Of a stretch of 33,500 nt of DNA, positions 16,043-22,829 are shown one piece after another. Within the stretch, counting starts at the first letter, position 1. Every line of letters starts with the position of its first letter. The translations under genes were made by a program, and so were the position numbers. The stretch comes from Calidithermus chliarophilus DSM 9957 (GTDB lineage: Bacteria > Deinococcota > Deinococci > Deinococcales > Thermaceae), in contig NZ_KE387028.1 of NCBI RefSeq assembly GCF_000430045.1, positions 49,307-82,806 of the forward strand, given 5' to 3'. Below the pieces are notes generated by a model. That model had not been told where the DNA came from. It searched no databases and worked only from the letters and a program-made list of their open reading frames with translations.

Positions 16043-16429
16043 TCAGGCCCGCGGCGGCGGTCGGGGCACCGCGAGGGCGAGCTGCTGGCGCCGCAGTGCC
16101 GGTCCAGCAAAGGGCCGAGGGAAGCAGGGCGCGAATAGCCCCGCCCCACCTGCCTCGGCGGCCCAGCAGTGCCCGGCCGGGCACTGCTGGTGACCCCAGG
16201 CACAACCTGGATCCGACGGGAGCTGTGGCCCGGCCTGCAGCGCGGGGAGGTGCCCATACCCGGGGCTCGGATGCCCGGCTCCGGCTCGCGGCAACAGCAC
16301 AAGGAGCGCCGTCAGGGCCAGGACCAGCAGCCCCCGCCCCGGCCCGAGACCCCGCGGTTTATCCGTCCCGCCCTGCGGCCGCTGAAGAGTGCCTCGAGCG
16401 GGGCCGGGCCTCAGCCCTCTCCGCGCCAT
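16043..16429 (-). CDS. Putative secreted Cys/His-rich protein, 128 aa
   Basis: ATG at 16429 overlaps the end of the membrane-protein gene by 19 bp. A long Arg/Gly/Pro N-region precedes a hydrophobic signal or anchor (RGLLVLALTALLVLLPRAGAG, residues ~33-53). The mature part starts GHPSPGYGHLPALQAGP and has a metal-site-like cluster PGCAWGHQQCPAGHCW (three Cys, two His), then further Cys and a Pro/Arg-rich tail. It is unlike any family I know, but resembles in layout the small secreted protein at 17001 (one helix, one CxxC-type cluster). The start is uncertain because the N-region is unusually long and the ribosome binding site weak. Confidence 0.4.
   Translation of the reverse strand: MARRGLRPGPARGTLQRPQGGTDKPRGLGPGRGLLVLALTALLVLLPRAGAGHPSPGYGHLPALQAGPQLPSDPGCAWGHQQCPAGHCWAAEAGGAGLFAPCFPRPFAGPALRRQQLALAVPRPPPRA
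16163..16190. repeat. 28-bp perfect palindrome
   Basis: CCAGCAGTGCCCGG followed directly by its reverse complement CCGGGCACTGCTGG, with no spacer. It sits inside the putative 16043-16429 gene, where it encodes part of the Cys/His cluster. It could form a cruciform. Confidence 0.85.
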
Positions 16430-16902
16430 CGGCCGATCCGCCACAGCCACAACCCCCCTGCTAGGGTCATCCCCACCATCACCAGGCCGAGCGGGTTGGC
16501 CCCGGCCGCCTCCCCCCATATCACCCCCTGGGCGCTGGGCACCGGCAGGCCCACCGTGCGGGTCAACAGGAAGGCGATCACCAGCAGCAGCGCCAGCCAA
16601 GCCCCGCCCCGGTAGCTGCGCGCGGGCGGGGCCCCGGCACCGGGGCGGTCGGCGGCGTCCAGCAGCAGCAGCAGGCCGGTGAACACCGCGTACAGGAGCT
16701 GGAAGGAGAGCAGCCCCATGAACAGCAGCGCGTACCAGAAACCGGCGGGCTGCTGGTCCAGCGGCAGATCCCGCCCGCGGAACAGCGCGCCGCACAACCC
16801 CCCGCCCAGTGCCCCGCCGAAGCCCAGCAGCTGGAGGAAGAAGGGCAGGGCCAGCAGCGCCAGCGCCCACTGGGGCGCGGGTCGGGGACCGGGAGCCGTC
16901 AT
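16411..16902 (-). CDS. Four-helix membrane protein of unknown function, 163 aa
   Basis: From ATG 16902 the protein has about four transmembrane segments: ALALLALPFFLQLLGFGGAL, FWYALLFMGLLSFQLLYAVF, AWLALLLVIAFLLTRTVGLP and PLGLVMVGMTLAGGLWLWRI. A loop carries GVIWGEAAGANP. No family recognised. There is no clear ribosome binding site at 16902; a 14-bp ArsR-type operator (16906-16919) sits immediately upstream. An alternative ATG 18 bases upstream (16920, MNNGSS) would place the operator inside the coding region. It shares the operator region with the plus-strand gene at 17001, so it is probably metal-regulated. Confidence 0.65.
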   Translation of the reverse strand: MTAPGPRPAPQWALALLALPFFLQLLGFGGALGGGLCGALFRGRDLPLDQQPAGFWYALLFMGLLSFQLLYAVFTGLLLLLDAADRPGAGAPPARSYRGGAWLALLLVIAFLLTRTVGLPVPSAQGVIWGEAAGANPLGLVMVGMTLAGGLWLWRIGRWRGEG

Positions 16903-16904
16903 AC

Positions 16905-16932
16905 TTGAACCATTGTTCATCTTTCTGCTACC
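16905..16932 (+). promoter_or_regulatory. Promoter with embedded ArsR/SmtB-type operator (divergent region)
   Basis: Plus strand -35 TTGAAC (16905-16910), 16-bp spacer and extended -10 TGCTACCTT (TACCTT 16927-16932). The operator TGAACCATTGTTCA (16906-16919), a perfect TGAAC/GTTCA dyad, overlaps the -35 and spacer. The same TGCTACCTT string drives the ArsR gene at 14.76 kb. It lies 68 bp before the 17001 gene and a few bases before the minus-strand membrane gene. Confidence 0.6.
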
Positions 16933-17000
16933 TTGAGTCAAGGGGCAGGACGATCGTCCCGGGGAGATCCCCATAGGGTGAACGGAAGAGTGAACAGGCC

Positions 17001-17441
17001 ATGACCGCGCCGCAGACCACCGCCCCCCGCCGGGCCCTGTGGGTCTGGATGCTGGCTTTGACGTGTCTGCACCTCGCGCTCGAGGCCGTGCCCGGGGTCA
17101 GGGCGGCGGGCGGAACCTCCGCCGCCCTGACCCTCGAGCAGCTCACTCAACACAACCGACTCCCCGCGCAGCTGTGCGGCGGCCAGCCCTCCGGCGGCCC
17201 CGACGACGAAACGCACGGCGACGGCGAGCGCTGCTGGCTGTGCGCCTTTCCGCTGCTGGGAGCTCCCGCTCGGCCCGAACCGGCGGCGCCGCGGGCGGCA
17301 CGTCTGGAGGTCCCCCCGCGGGGCTACTGCCCGGTCCTACCAGCCCCAACGCGGGCGGCAGCAGCGAGGGCCCCGCCCGCCGAGGCCCGGGGCCCTCAGC
17401 CCTTGCCGCTCGCCCGACTCCGGGCGAAGATCCAACCCTGA
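17001..17441 (+). CDS. Small secreted or anchored protein with a CxxC (DUF2946-like), 146 aa
   Basis: ATG at 17001. A basic N-terminus and hydrophobic helix (ALWVWMLALTCLHLALEAVPG, residues ~12-32) are followed by a mature region with QLCGGQPSGGPDDETHGDGE and CWLCAFPLLG, then a long Ala/Pro/Arg-rich tail. The short acidic His-containing loop before CxxC resembles DUF2946-type small proteins found in copper-handling clusters. It is followed after 42 bp by copC. The Pro/Ala tail is low complexity and may not be conserved. The family assignment is tentative. Confidence 0.5.
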   Translation: MTAPQTTAPRRALWVWMLALTCLHLALEAVPGVRAAGGTSAALTLEQLTQHNRLPAQLCGGQPSGGPDDETHGDGERCWLCAFPLLGAPARPEPAAPRAARLEVPPRGYCPVLPAPTRAAAARAPPAEARGPQPLPLARLRAKIQP

Positions 17442-17483
17442 CCCCGCGCAAAAACCCTACCCGAACGCTCGTGGGAGGTCTGT

Positions 17484-18032
17484 TTGACAAGCAAATTCCG
17501 GCCAGCTCTGCTAGCTTTAATGGCCCTAGCGACCGTCCTCGCACCGCTGGCCCGAGCTCACGCCGACGGGGTGATCTCAACCCTCGAGGCGAACGAGCGC
17601 CTAAAGGTCAGGCCCACCGAAGTTCGGCTCACCTTTAACGAGCCGGTCGAGCTCAGGTTCTCCACCCTCAAGGTCTACCCCCTGCACGACCCAGCCCGGC
17701 TACGCACCCGGACCAAGGCCTTGGTCGGCCGGGTGCTCAGGCTGAAAGGGGACGAGACCCCGCGGGCCGACCTCGGCCCCAAAACCCCCCCGCGCACCAC
17801 TCGGGCGGCGGTCATCGGCCTGAAGCCCGGCCTCAAGCCCGGGGCCTACATGGTGATATGGCGCGTCCTGTCAGTGGACACCCACCCTAGCGAGGGCTTC
17901 TTCGTCCTTCACCTACCGGCCCTAGAGCGTGTTAGGCACTTTGGTGTAGCCGCTGTCCAAGACGGGGTTACAACGTGCCTCGGGCTAGGTCGGAAGAGGC
18001 CAGAAGCCGGGTTCAGCACGAGACTTTTCTAA
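17484..18032 (+). CDS. CopC-family copper-binding protein with 3' end replaced by a MITE
   Basis: TTG at 17484 with GGGAGG six bases upstream. Signal peptide MTSKFRPALLALMALATV ending in ARAHADG; the His after the cleavage site is the N-terminal copper ligand of CopC. The CopC beta-sandwich follows: VRLTFNEPVELRFSTLKVYP and, near residue 128, YMVIWRVLSVDTHPSEGFF with the second Asp/His copper site. A periplasmic copper chaperone role is expected. From 17924 onward the codons are inside a 127-bp inverted-repeat element, so the last ~36 residues (from ALERVRHFG) are foreign. The CopC domain itself seems complete, and the natural tail was probably only a few residues longer. Confidence 0.85.
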   Translation: MTSKFRPALLALMALATVLAPLARAHADGVISTLEANERLKVRPTEVRLTFNEPVELRFSTLKVYPLHDPARLRTRTKALVGRVLRLKGDETPRADLGPKTPPRTTRAAVIGLKPGLKPGAYMVIWRVLSVDTHPSEGFFVLHLPALERVRHFGVAAVQDGVTTCLGLGRKRPEAGFSTRLF

Positions 18033-18050
18033 AAGTTCATAACACGCTCT
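17924..18050. mobile_element. 127-bp MITE-like element related to the IS5-type IS at 22.3 kb
   Basis: Terminal inverted repeats AGAGCGTGTTAGGCACTTT (17924-17942) and, reversed, AGAGCGTGTTATGAACTTT (18050-18032): 17 of 19 bases identical, the outer 11 perfect. The right end closely resembles the IS end at 22327 (AGAGGGTGTTATGGACTTT). Flanks CTAG (left) and CTGG (right) fit an imperfect 4-bp CTAG-type target duplication. There is no transposase inside. Confidence 0.7.
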
Positions 18051-18116
18051 GGGAAACCGGGACACCCGGAGGAGAGCGTCACAGACCGAGGACTACGAGA
18101 TCAAAGGAGAGCACGA

Positions 18117-18557
18117 ATGTCGATGCCACGAACCCTCATACACGCTGCGCTGCTGGCGCTGGGGCTCACCCTGGCCCAGGCCCCCGTGGTCCGAGTGCAG
18201 GACCCCTACGTCCGGTTGGTGCCCCCGACCCTCAAGGACACCGCGGCCTACATGACCCTGGAGAACCTGGGCACAAAGCCTCTGCGGCTTGTCGGGGGGA
18301 GCACCCCGGCGGCCGCGATGGTGATGCCGATGCGGGGGGTGAGCGAGGTCCGGGGCGGGCAGGAGGTCAAAGGGATGCGCCCGGTGGAGCACCTCGAGAT
18401 CCCCCCCAAGGGCCGCCTGGTGCTCAAACCCGGCGGCGATCACCTGATGCTGGTGGGGCTCAAAGCCCCCCTCAAGGAGGGCCAGAAGATCCCGCTCACC
18501 CTGCGCTTCGCGGGGGGCCTGAGCCAGACTCTGGAACCGACCGTGCAGGCGAGGTGA
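18117..18557 (+). CDS. PCuAC-type copper chaperone, 146 aa
   Basis: ATG 18117 with AAGGAGAG upstream. Signal peptide (LIHAALLALGLTLAQAP), then a cupredoxin-like PCuAC domain: DPYVRLVPPTLKDTAAYMTL, GMRPVEHLEIPPKGRLVLKP and the C-terminal half of the copper site GGDHLMLVGLK (HxM). The usual first half (H-x-M near the start of the motif) reads AMVMPMRG, so the expected His is replaced by Met. Such proteins deliver Cu(I) to the CuA site of cytochrome oxidase together with SCO1, the next gene, which starts three bases after this stop. Confidence 0.88.
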   Translation: MSMPRTLIHAALLALGLTLAQAPVVRVQDPYVRLVPPTLKDTAAYMTLENLGTKPLRLVGGSTPAAAMVMPMRGVSEVRGGQEVKGMRPVEHLEIPPKGRLVLKPGGDHLMLVGLKAPLKEGQKIPLTLRFAGGLSQTLEPTVQAR

Positions 18558-18559
18558 AC

Positions 18560-19225
18560 ATGTCCGACCCTATCCAAGGCCCAGACCATGGCCGAACCCG
18601 AGCCCAACCCCTGAGGCGGCCACTTCAGGCCGTCGGCCTGCTGACCGGGGCGGTGGGCTTGGCGGCCCTGCTAATCTTCGCCCTGCCCCGCATGGGGGCC
18701 TACAAGCCTTACGGCACCCCGCTGCTCGATCCCCGGCCCGCTGCCGACTTCCGCCTGACCGGCTCCGACGGCAAGGCGTACACCCTAAAGAGCTTCCGCG
18801 GCAAGGCGGTGCTGATCTTCTTCGGCTTCGTCAACTGCCCCGACGTCTGCCCCACCACCCTGGCCGAGCTGAGCAAGGTGTACCAGGCCCTCACCCCTGC
18901 CGAGCAGGGGCGGGTGCAGGTGCTGATGATCACCGCCGACCCCGAACGCGACACCCCGGCGGTGCTGGAGAAATACGTGACCTTCTTCGACCCCCGCTTC
19001 CTCGGGCTCACCGGGACCCCCAACCAAGTGGCCGAGGTGGCCAAGGGCTACGGGGTTTTCTACCAGAAGTCGCAGATCAAGTCGGCCCGGGAGTACAGCG
19101 TCGACCACACCGCCAGCGTCTTCCTGGTCGACCCCCGGGGCCGACTGCGGCTGATCTACGGCTACGGCAAGGCCCGGCAGACCGACCGGGTGTTGCAGGA
19201 CCTGCGCTGGGTGCTGAAGGGCTGA
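18560..19225 (+). CDS. SCO1/SenC family copper metallochaperone, 221 aa
   Basis: ATG 18560 with GAGGTG four bases upstream, overlapping the PCuAC stop. One N-terminal membrane helix (LLTGAVGLAALLIFALP), then a thioredoxin-fold domain with the copper-binding NCPDVCPTT (CxxxC), LMITADPERDTP and the distal ligand His in DHTASVFLVDPRG. SCO proteins receive copper and reduce/metallate CuA of cytochrome oxidase. The tight pairing with PCuAC is the usual arrangement. No clear terminator follows before the promoter at 19291. Confidence 0.95.
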   Translation: MSDPIQGPDHGRTRAQPLRRPLQAVGLLTGAVGLAALLIFALPRMGAYKPYGTPLLDPRPAADFRLTGSDGKAYTLKSFRGKAVLIFFGFVNCPDVCPTTLAELSKVYQALTPAEQGRVQVLMITADPERDTPAVLEKYVTFFDPRFLGLTGTPNQVAEVAKGYGVFYQKSQIKSAREYSVDHTASVFLVDPRGRLRLIYGYGKARQTDRVLQDLRWVLKG

Positions 19226-19290
19226 ACGCGGGGAAGGAAGGGCACAGCCCCAGAACCACCTGACCCGGCCGTCTGAATACTTTTCCAACC

Positions 19291-19347
19291 TTGACACTCA
19301 TCTTAAGGCGGGGCTAAACTATTGGCGTGAATAGTTTAGCCCCGCCT
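19291..19347 (+). promoter_or_regulatory. Leaderless promoter and 18-bp inverted-repeat operator of the DtxR-like gene
   Basis: Consensus -35 TTGACA (19291-19296), 18-bp spacer, -10 TAAACT (19315-19320), then ATTGGC and the GTG start at 19327, so the transcript should begin at or next to the start codon. A perfect inverted repeat AGGCGGGGCTAAACTATT (19306-19323) / AATAGTTTAGCCCCGCCT (19330-19347) spans the -10, start codon and first codons. Each half contains TTTAG/CTAAA elements reminiscent of MntR/DtxR boxes. Confidence 0.75.
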
Positions 19348-19908
19348 AAATATGACCTCTCCGAGGCCCGGCAGGACTCCCTCCAGCAGGTCCTGCTGCT
19401 GGGCAAGGGCGTGCGGCTCACGGAGGCGGGGTACAAGGTAGCGCTGGAGGTGCTGCGCCACCACCGGCTGCTGGAAACCTACCTGCACCAGGCCCTGGGC
19501 TACGGCTGGGAGGAGGTGCACGCCGAGGCCGAGCGGCTCGAGCACCACATTTCCGAGGCCTTCGAGGCCCGCATTGCCGAGTGGCTGGGCCATCCCTCGC
19601 ACGACCCTCACGGCGATCCCATCCCCACCGTCCACCTCGAGCTGCCCGATTCCCAGCCCTCCAGGCGACTGACTGCCCTCGGGGGCGGTGAATGGGGGGT
19701 GGTGACCCGCGTGGCCACGCAGGACCAGGACAGCCTGAACCTCTTCGCGCACCTGCACCTGCGGCCTGGGGCCAGGGTGGAAGTGCTCGAGCGCCTCGAG
19801 CAGGGAGTGCGGGTCCAGATCGGTAAAGAACGCTTTCTGCTGCCCATCAGCCTGGCTCAGGCGCTATGGGTAGCTGAGGAAGGTGGACGACTCGCCGATA
19901 GCTCATAG
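19327..19908 (+). CDS. DtxR/MntR-family protein lacking the winged-helix DNA-binding domain, 193 aa
   Basis: Residues 28-105 match the metal-binding dimerisation domain of DtxR/MntR (GVRLTEAGYKVALEVLRHHR, YGWEEVHAEAERLEHHISE, DPHGDPIP), and residues ~120-185 the C-terminal FeoA/SH3-like domain (ARVEVLERLEQGVRV). The usual ~60-residue N-terminal winged helix is missing: only 27 residues precede GVRLTEAG and they contain one helix but no recognition helix. An in-frame TAA at 19315 rules out an upstream start. The promoter geometry supports the GTG. It could be an anti-regulator, a metal sensor relying on a partner, or a regulator broken by an internal deletion. It precedes a copper oxidase and a ZIP transporter. 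Confidence 0.8.
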   Translation: MNSLAPPKYDLSEARQDSLQQVLLLGKGVRLTEAGYKVALEVLRHHRLLETYLHQALGYGWEEVHAEAERLEHHISEAFEARIAEWLGHPSHDPHGDPIPTVHLELPDSQPSRRLTALGGGEWGVVTRVATQDQDSLNLFAHLHLRPGARVEVLERLEQGVRVQIGKERFLLPISLAQALWVAEEGGRLADSS

Positions 19909-19933
19909 CTAATAGCCGATATGAGCTATCGGC
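19894..19933. repeat. 14-bp inverted repeat between the DtxR-like and oxidase genes
   Basis: GCCGATAGCTCATA (19894-19907) and TATGAGCTATCGGC (19920-19933) are perfect complements around a 12-nt loop that repeats AGCTAAT and AGCCGAT. It contains the stop codon of the upstream gene and ends 21 bp before the oxidase ATG. No T-tract. It may be an mRNA-stabilising hairpin or an interspersed AGCTAT-type repeat. Confidence 0.75.
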
Positions 19934-19954
19934 AATAAGCAACGAGAGGTACAT

Positions 19955-21130
19955 ATGAGGAGCTTTCTTCCCAAACTGTTCTCCCGCCGCCAGGTGCTTC
20001 GCAGCCTGGGCGGGGTTGCCAGCGTGGCCGGCGCGGCGGCCTTGGGTCTTGGCCAGGGGTCGAAACCGGCCCCCCAGGGCGAAGTCGGTGGCCACAGCGG
20101 TCACTACATGGGCGCCGCCGACCCCAAGCAGATGGGCCACGGCAACAACCTGACCGTGGGGGCGGTCGATCACCAGGCCAACGGCTTCGACCCTCTGCGG
20201 CTTTTGGTGGACTGGGACTACGGCAAAGTGAGCACGCTGCCCAGCGGCCAGACCCTGCGCGAGTACGAGTTCGTGGCCCAGGAGAAGGAGATCGAGATCG
20301 CCCCTGGGGTGTTTTTCCCGGCCTGGACCTACAACGGGCGCGTGCCGGGCCCTACCATCCGCTGCACCGAGGGCGATCGCATCCGGGTGCGCTTCACCAA
20401 CAGCTCGAGCCACCCCCACACCATCCACTTCCACGGCATCCACCCCGCCGAGATGGACGGCACGCCGCTGCCCGGCAACGGCGGCCTGGTCCAGCCGGGC
20501 CAGAGCTTCACCTACGAGTTCACCGCCGAGCCCTTCGGCTGCCACCTCTATCACTGTCACTCCCTCTCGCTCAAGCGCCACATCCACAAGGGCATGTACG
20601 GGGCCTTCGTCGTCGATCCCAAGGGAGGTCGCCCGCCCGCGCGCGAGTTCGTGATGGTGATGAACGCCTTCGATACCAACTTCGACGGCGGCAACGAGGT
20701 CTACGCGGTCAATAGCGTGGCCTTCGAGTACGCCCGGCGGGCCATCCCGCTGAAGCTGGGCGAGCTGGTGCGGATTTACCTGATCAACGTGCTCGAGTTC
20801 GACCTCATCAACACCTTCCACCTGCACGCCAACATGTTCGACTACTACGACCACGGCACCACGCTCGAGCCCACCCTGCGCCGGGTGGACACCATCTCCC
20901 AGGTGCAGGGACAGCGGGGGATCGTCGAGTTCCGCTACAAGTTCCCCGGGATGTACATGTTCCACCCCCATGTCTCGGAGTTCACCGAACTGGGCTGGAT
21001 GGGGCACTTCAACGTGGTCAGGCCCGAAGACTTCGCCGAGGCCCTGCAGAGCGTGGGGCTCGATGCGGCCTGGGACCAGAAGAGCCTCCAGGGCAGCACC
21101 GTGCCCTGGAAAGGGGGTGAGCAGGCGTGA
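19955..21130 (+). CDS. Tat-exported multicopper oxidase, 391 aa
   Basis: ATG 19955 with GAGAGGT upstream. Twin-arginine signal SRRQVLRSLGG, then a His/Met-containing linker (GGHSGHYMG, KQMGHG). Two cupredoxin domains follow. Domain 1 has HTIHFHGIHP and HLYHCHSLSLKRHIHKGM; domain 2 has FHLHANMFDYY and MYMFHPHVSEFTELGWMGHF. The His-x-His pairs supply trinuclear copper ligands, so this is a two-domain laccase/nitrite-reductase-like oxidase, likely periplasmic, oxidising Cu(I), Fe(II), Mn(II) or organics. Its stop overlaps the GTG of the ZIP gene (GTGA), so oxidase and transporter are translationally coupled and probably act in one metal pathway. The substrate cannot be told from sequence. Confidence 0.9.
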   Translation: MRSFLPKLFSRRQVLRSLGGVASVAGAAALGLGQGSKPAPQGEVGGHSGHYMGAADPKQMGHGNNLTVGAVDHQANGFDPLRLLVDWDYGKVSTLPSGQTLREYEFVAQEKEIEIAPGVFFPAWTYNGRVPGPTIRCTEGDRIRVRFTNSSSHPHTIHFHGIHPAEMDGTPLPGNGGLVQPGQSFTYEFTAEPFGCHLYHCHSLSLKRHIHKGMYGAFVVDPKGGRPPAREFVMVMNAFDTNFDGGNEVYAVNSVAFEYARRAIPLKLGELVRIYLINVLEFDLINTFHLHANMFDYYDHGTTLEPTLRRVDTISQVQGQRGIVEFRYKFPGMYMFHPHVSEFTELGWMGHFNVVRPEDFAEALQSVGLDAAWDQKSLQGSTVPWKGGEQA

Positions 21131-22326
21131 ACGTCGAGCGCAACACCACACCCGCGAGCAAGGGAGGCTTTGGCTGGGCGCTGGCGCTGGTGCCGCTGTT
21201 GCTGCTGGGCCTGGTGCTGGCCTACCTGGTGACGACGGGCGGCGGGTTGCGGGAACTGGCCGGGCCTCCGCTCGAGAAGGTCACCATCCAGCGCATCACC
21301 CTGCCCGAGCCCGGCGTGATCAAGGTGGAGGTCGTCAACGACGGCCCGCAAGCGGTCACCATCCCCCAAGTGCTGGTGGACGAGGCCTACTGGGAATTCA
21401 GCGCCGAACCCTCCACGACCATTCCCCGGCTGGGGCGGGCCACCTTCACCATCCCCTACCCCTGGGTCGCGGAGGAGGCCCACGCCGTCACCCTGATCAC
21501 CCGCCTGGGCACCACTTTCGAGGGGGAGATTCCGGCGGCGGTGCAGACTCCAAGCCTCGACGCCGGCCTGTTCTGGCGCTTTGGCCTGGTGGGCCTGTAC
21601 GTGGGCGTCGTGCCGGTGGTGCTGGGGATGCTGTGGTACCCCTGGATGCGCCGCCTGGGCAGGCGGGCCATGAGCTTCGTCCTCTCCCTCACGGTGGGGC
21701 TCTTGGTCTACCTGGCGGTGGGCACCTGGCTCGACGCGCAGGAGTTCGCCGCCGAGCTGCCCGCCTTCTGGCAGGGGATTCCGGCGGTGATCCTGGTGGC
21801 CCTGATCGCCCTGGGCGTGCTCGTGGCCACCGGAAGCCACCGACCGGGCGCTTCCGGCGAGCGCAGCCCCCTGAGCCTGGCCTACCAGATCGCGCTGGGC
21901 ATCGGCCTGCACAACCTGGGTGAGGGCCTGGCGATTGGCGCGGCCTTCTCTGCCGGGGAAGCGGCACTGGGCACCTTCCTGGTGCTGGGCTTCACCCTGC
22001 ACAACATCACCGAAGGGGTGGGGATCGTGGCTCCCATAGTGCGGCAGAACCCCGGCCTCAAGCACTTCGCGCTGCTGGCCCTGCTGGCGGGGGGGCCGGC
22101 CATCCTGGGCACCTGGATCGGGGGCTTCGCCTTCAACCCGGTGCTGGCCACGCTCTTCCTGGCCGTCGGGGTCGGAGCCATCCTGCAGGTGGTGTGGGAG
22201 GTGGGCAGGCTGGTGGCCAAAGACAGCGCCCGGCTCGAGCTTCCCACCCTCAACTGGGTCAACCTCGGCGGCTTCGTGGCCGGGGTCGCGGTCATGTACC
22301 TTACTGCCTTCATGGTGAAGTTCTAG
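21127..22326 (+). CDS. ZIP-family metal transporter with N-terminal extracytoplasmic domain, 399 aa
   Basis: GTG at 21127 overlaps the oxidase stop. Residues ~15-38 form an anchor helix, followed by a beta-rich extracytoplasmic domain (residues ~45-135, VIKVEVVNDGPQAVTIPQVL) not found in ordinary ZIPs. Residues ~150-399 are the ZIP core with both metal-site motifs, GLHNLGEGLAIG (TM4) and FTLHNITEGVGIV (TM5). ZIP proteins carry Zn, Fe or Mn, usually inward. The added domain may receive metal from, or dock with, the coupled oxidase. The C-terminal TAG is immediately followed by an IS end at 22326. Confidence 0.9.
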   Translation: MNVERNTTPASKGGFGWALALVPLLLLGLVLAYLVTTGGGLRELAGPPLEKVTIQRITLPEPGVIKVEVVNDGPQAVTIPQVLVDEAYWEFSAEPSTTIPRLGRATFTIPYPWVAEEAHAVTLITRLGTTFEGEIPAAVQTPSLDAGLFWRFGLVGLYVGVVPVVLGMLWYPWMRRLGRRAMSFVLSLTVGLLVYLAVGTWLDAQEFAAELPAFWQGIPAVILVALIALGVLVATGSHRPGASGERSPLSLAYQIALGIGLHNLGEGLAIGAAFSAGEAALGTFLVLGFTLHNITEGVGIVAPIVRQNPGLKHFALLALLAGGPAILGTWIGGFAFNPVLATLFLAVGVGAILQVVWEVGRLVAKDSARLELPTLNWVNLGGFVAGVAVMYLTAFMVKF

Positions 22327-22543
22327 AGGGTGTTATGGACTTTAGGGCTAAGCCGGGGGGATGAGCCGGAAGCGGTACCCGAGCGACGTGAGCGACGGGG
22401 AGTGGGGGTTCGTGGCCCCCTACCTGACCCTGATGCGCGAGGACGCGCCGCAGAGGGGATACGCCCTGAGGGACGTGTTCAACGGCTTGCGCCGGGTGGT
22501 GCGGGCGTACACTCCTGATCCCGGCAGAACCCCTTCTCTCTAA
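22326..22543 (+). mobile_element. IS5-family element remnant: left end and transposase N-terminus
   Basis: The left terminal repeat AGAGGGTGTTATGGACTTT begins right after the ZIP stop. ATG 22361 opens MSRKRYPSDVSDGEWGFVAP and DAPQRGYALRDVFNGLRRVVR, the standard N-terminus of IS5/IS427-type transposases common in Deinococcota. Homology stops at about 22510 and the frame ends at 22543. The catalytic DDE region and right end are gone. A 7-bp hairpin (22529-22535/22544-22550) marks the break point. Confidence 0.75.
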
Positions 22544-22564
22544 AAGGGGTACTGACCCCCAAGG

Positions 22565-22768
22565 GAGGTCGAGAACCGCTTGCACCACAAGCGGGATGTG
22601 GTGTTCGGGGAGAATGCTTCGCGGAGCCGGAAGAGGGCGGTAGGGCTGATGTGCCTACGGAGCGTAATCCAGAGCCTCTTGCATCTCAAGAAGCAGCCGG
22701 TGTTGTGCTCGGTCAGGAGGTTCTCAGCCAGCCCTCAAGCTCTGTTGAGGTTGATTCAAGGATTGTGA
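22565..22768 (+). pseudogene. ISAs1-family transposase, C-terminal fragment
   Basis: The frame EVENRLHHKRDVVFGENASR and the following SRKRAVGLMCLRSVIQSLLH match the C-terminus of ISAs1-family transposases (VENRLHWVRDVVFGEDxSRxR), ending with TGA at 22766. No start and no upstream catalytic domain are present; it abuts the IS5 fragment, so two different elements have been fused by deletion. Confidence 0.7.
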
Positions 22769-22818
22769 TAAAAGCCTGCCTCAAGGGGTGTCGAACCCGT
22801 GGTGACAACCGCCTACCG

Positions 22819-22829
22819 TAGAATGGTTC
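22819..22829 (+). promoter_or_regulatory. -10 box of the metallophosphoesterase gene (leaderless)
   Basis: TAGAAT at 22819-22824 followed by GGTTC and the GTG start at 22830. No ribosome binding site and no good -35 are visible. Confidence 0.5.

Noticed and set aside
17975-18559. Long frame upstream of and fused to SCO1
   Set aside because: It overlaps the MITE and the PCuAC gene in another frame, and is Pro/Gly/Arg junk until the SCO1 start at 18560.
19847-21151. 434-codon minus-strand ORF opposite the multicopper oxidase
   Set aside because: Antisense shadow of a gene with complete copper-site motifs; high GC keeps the opposite frame open.
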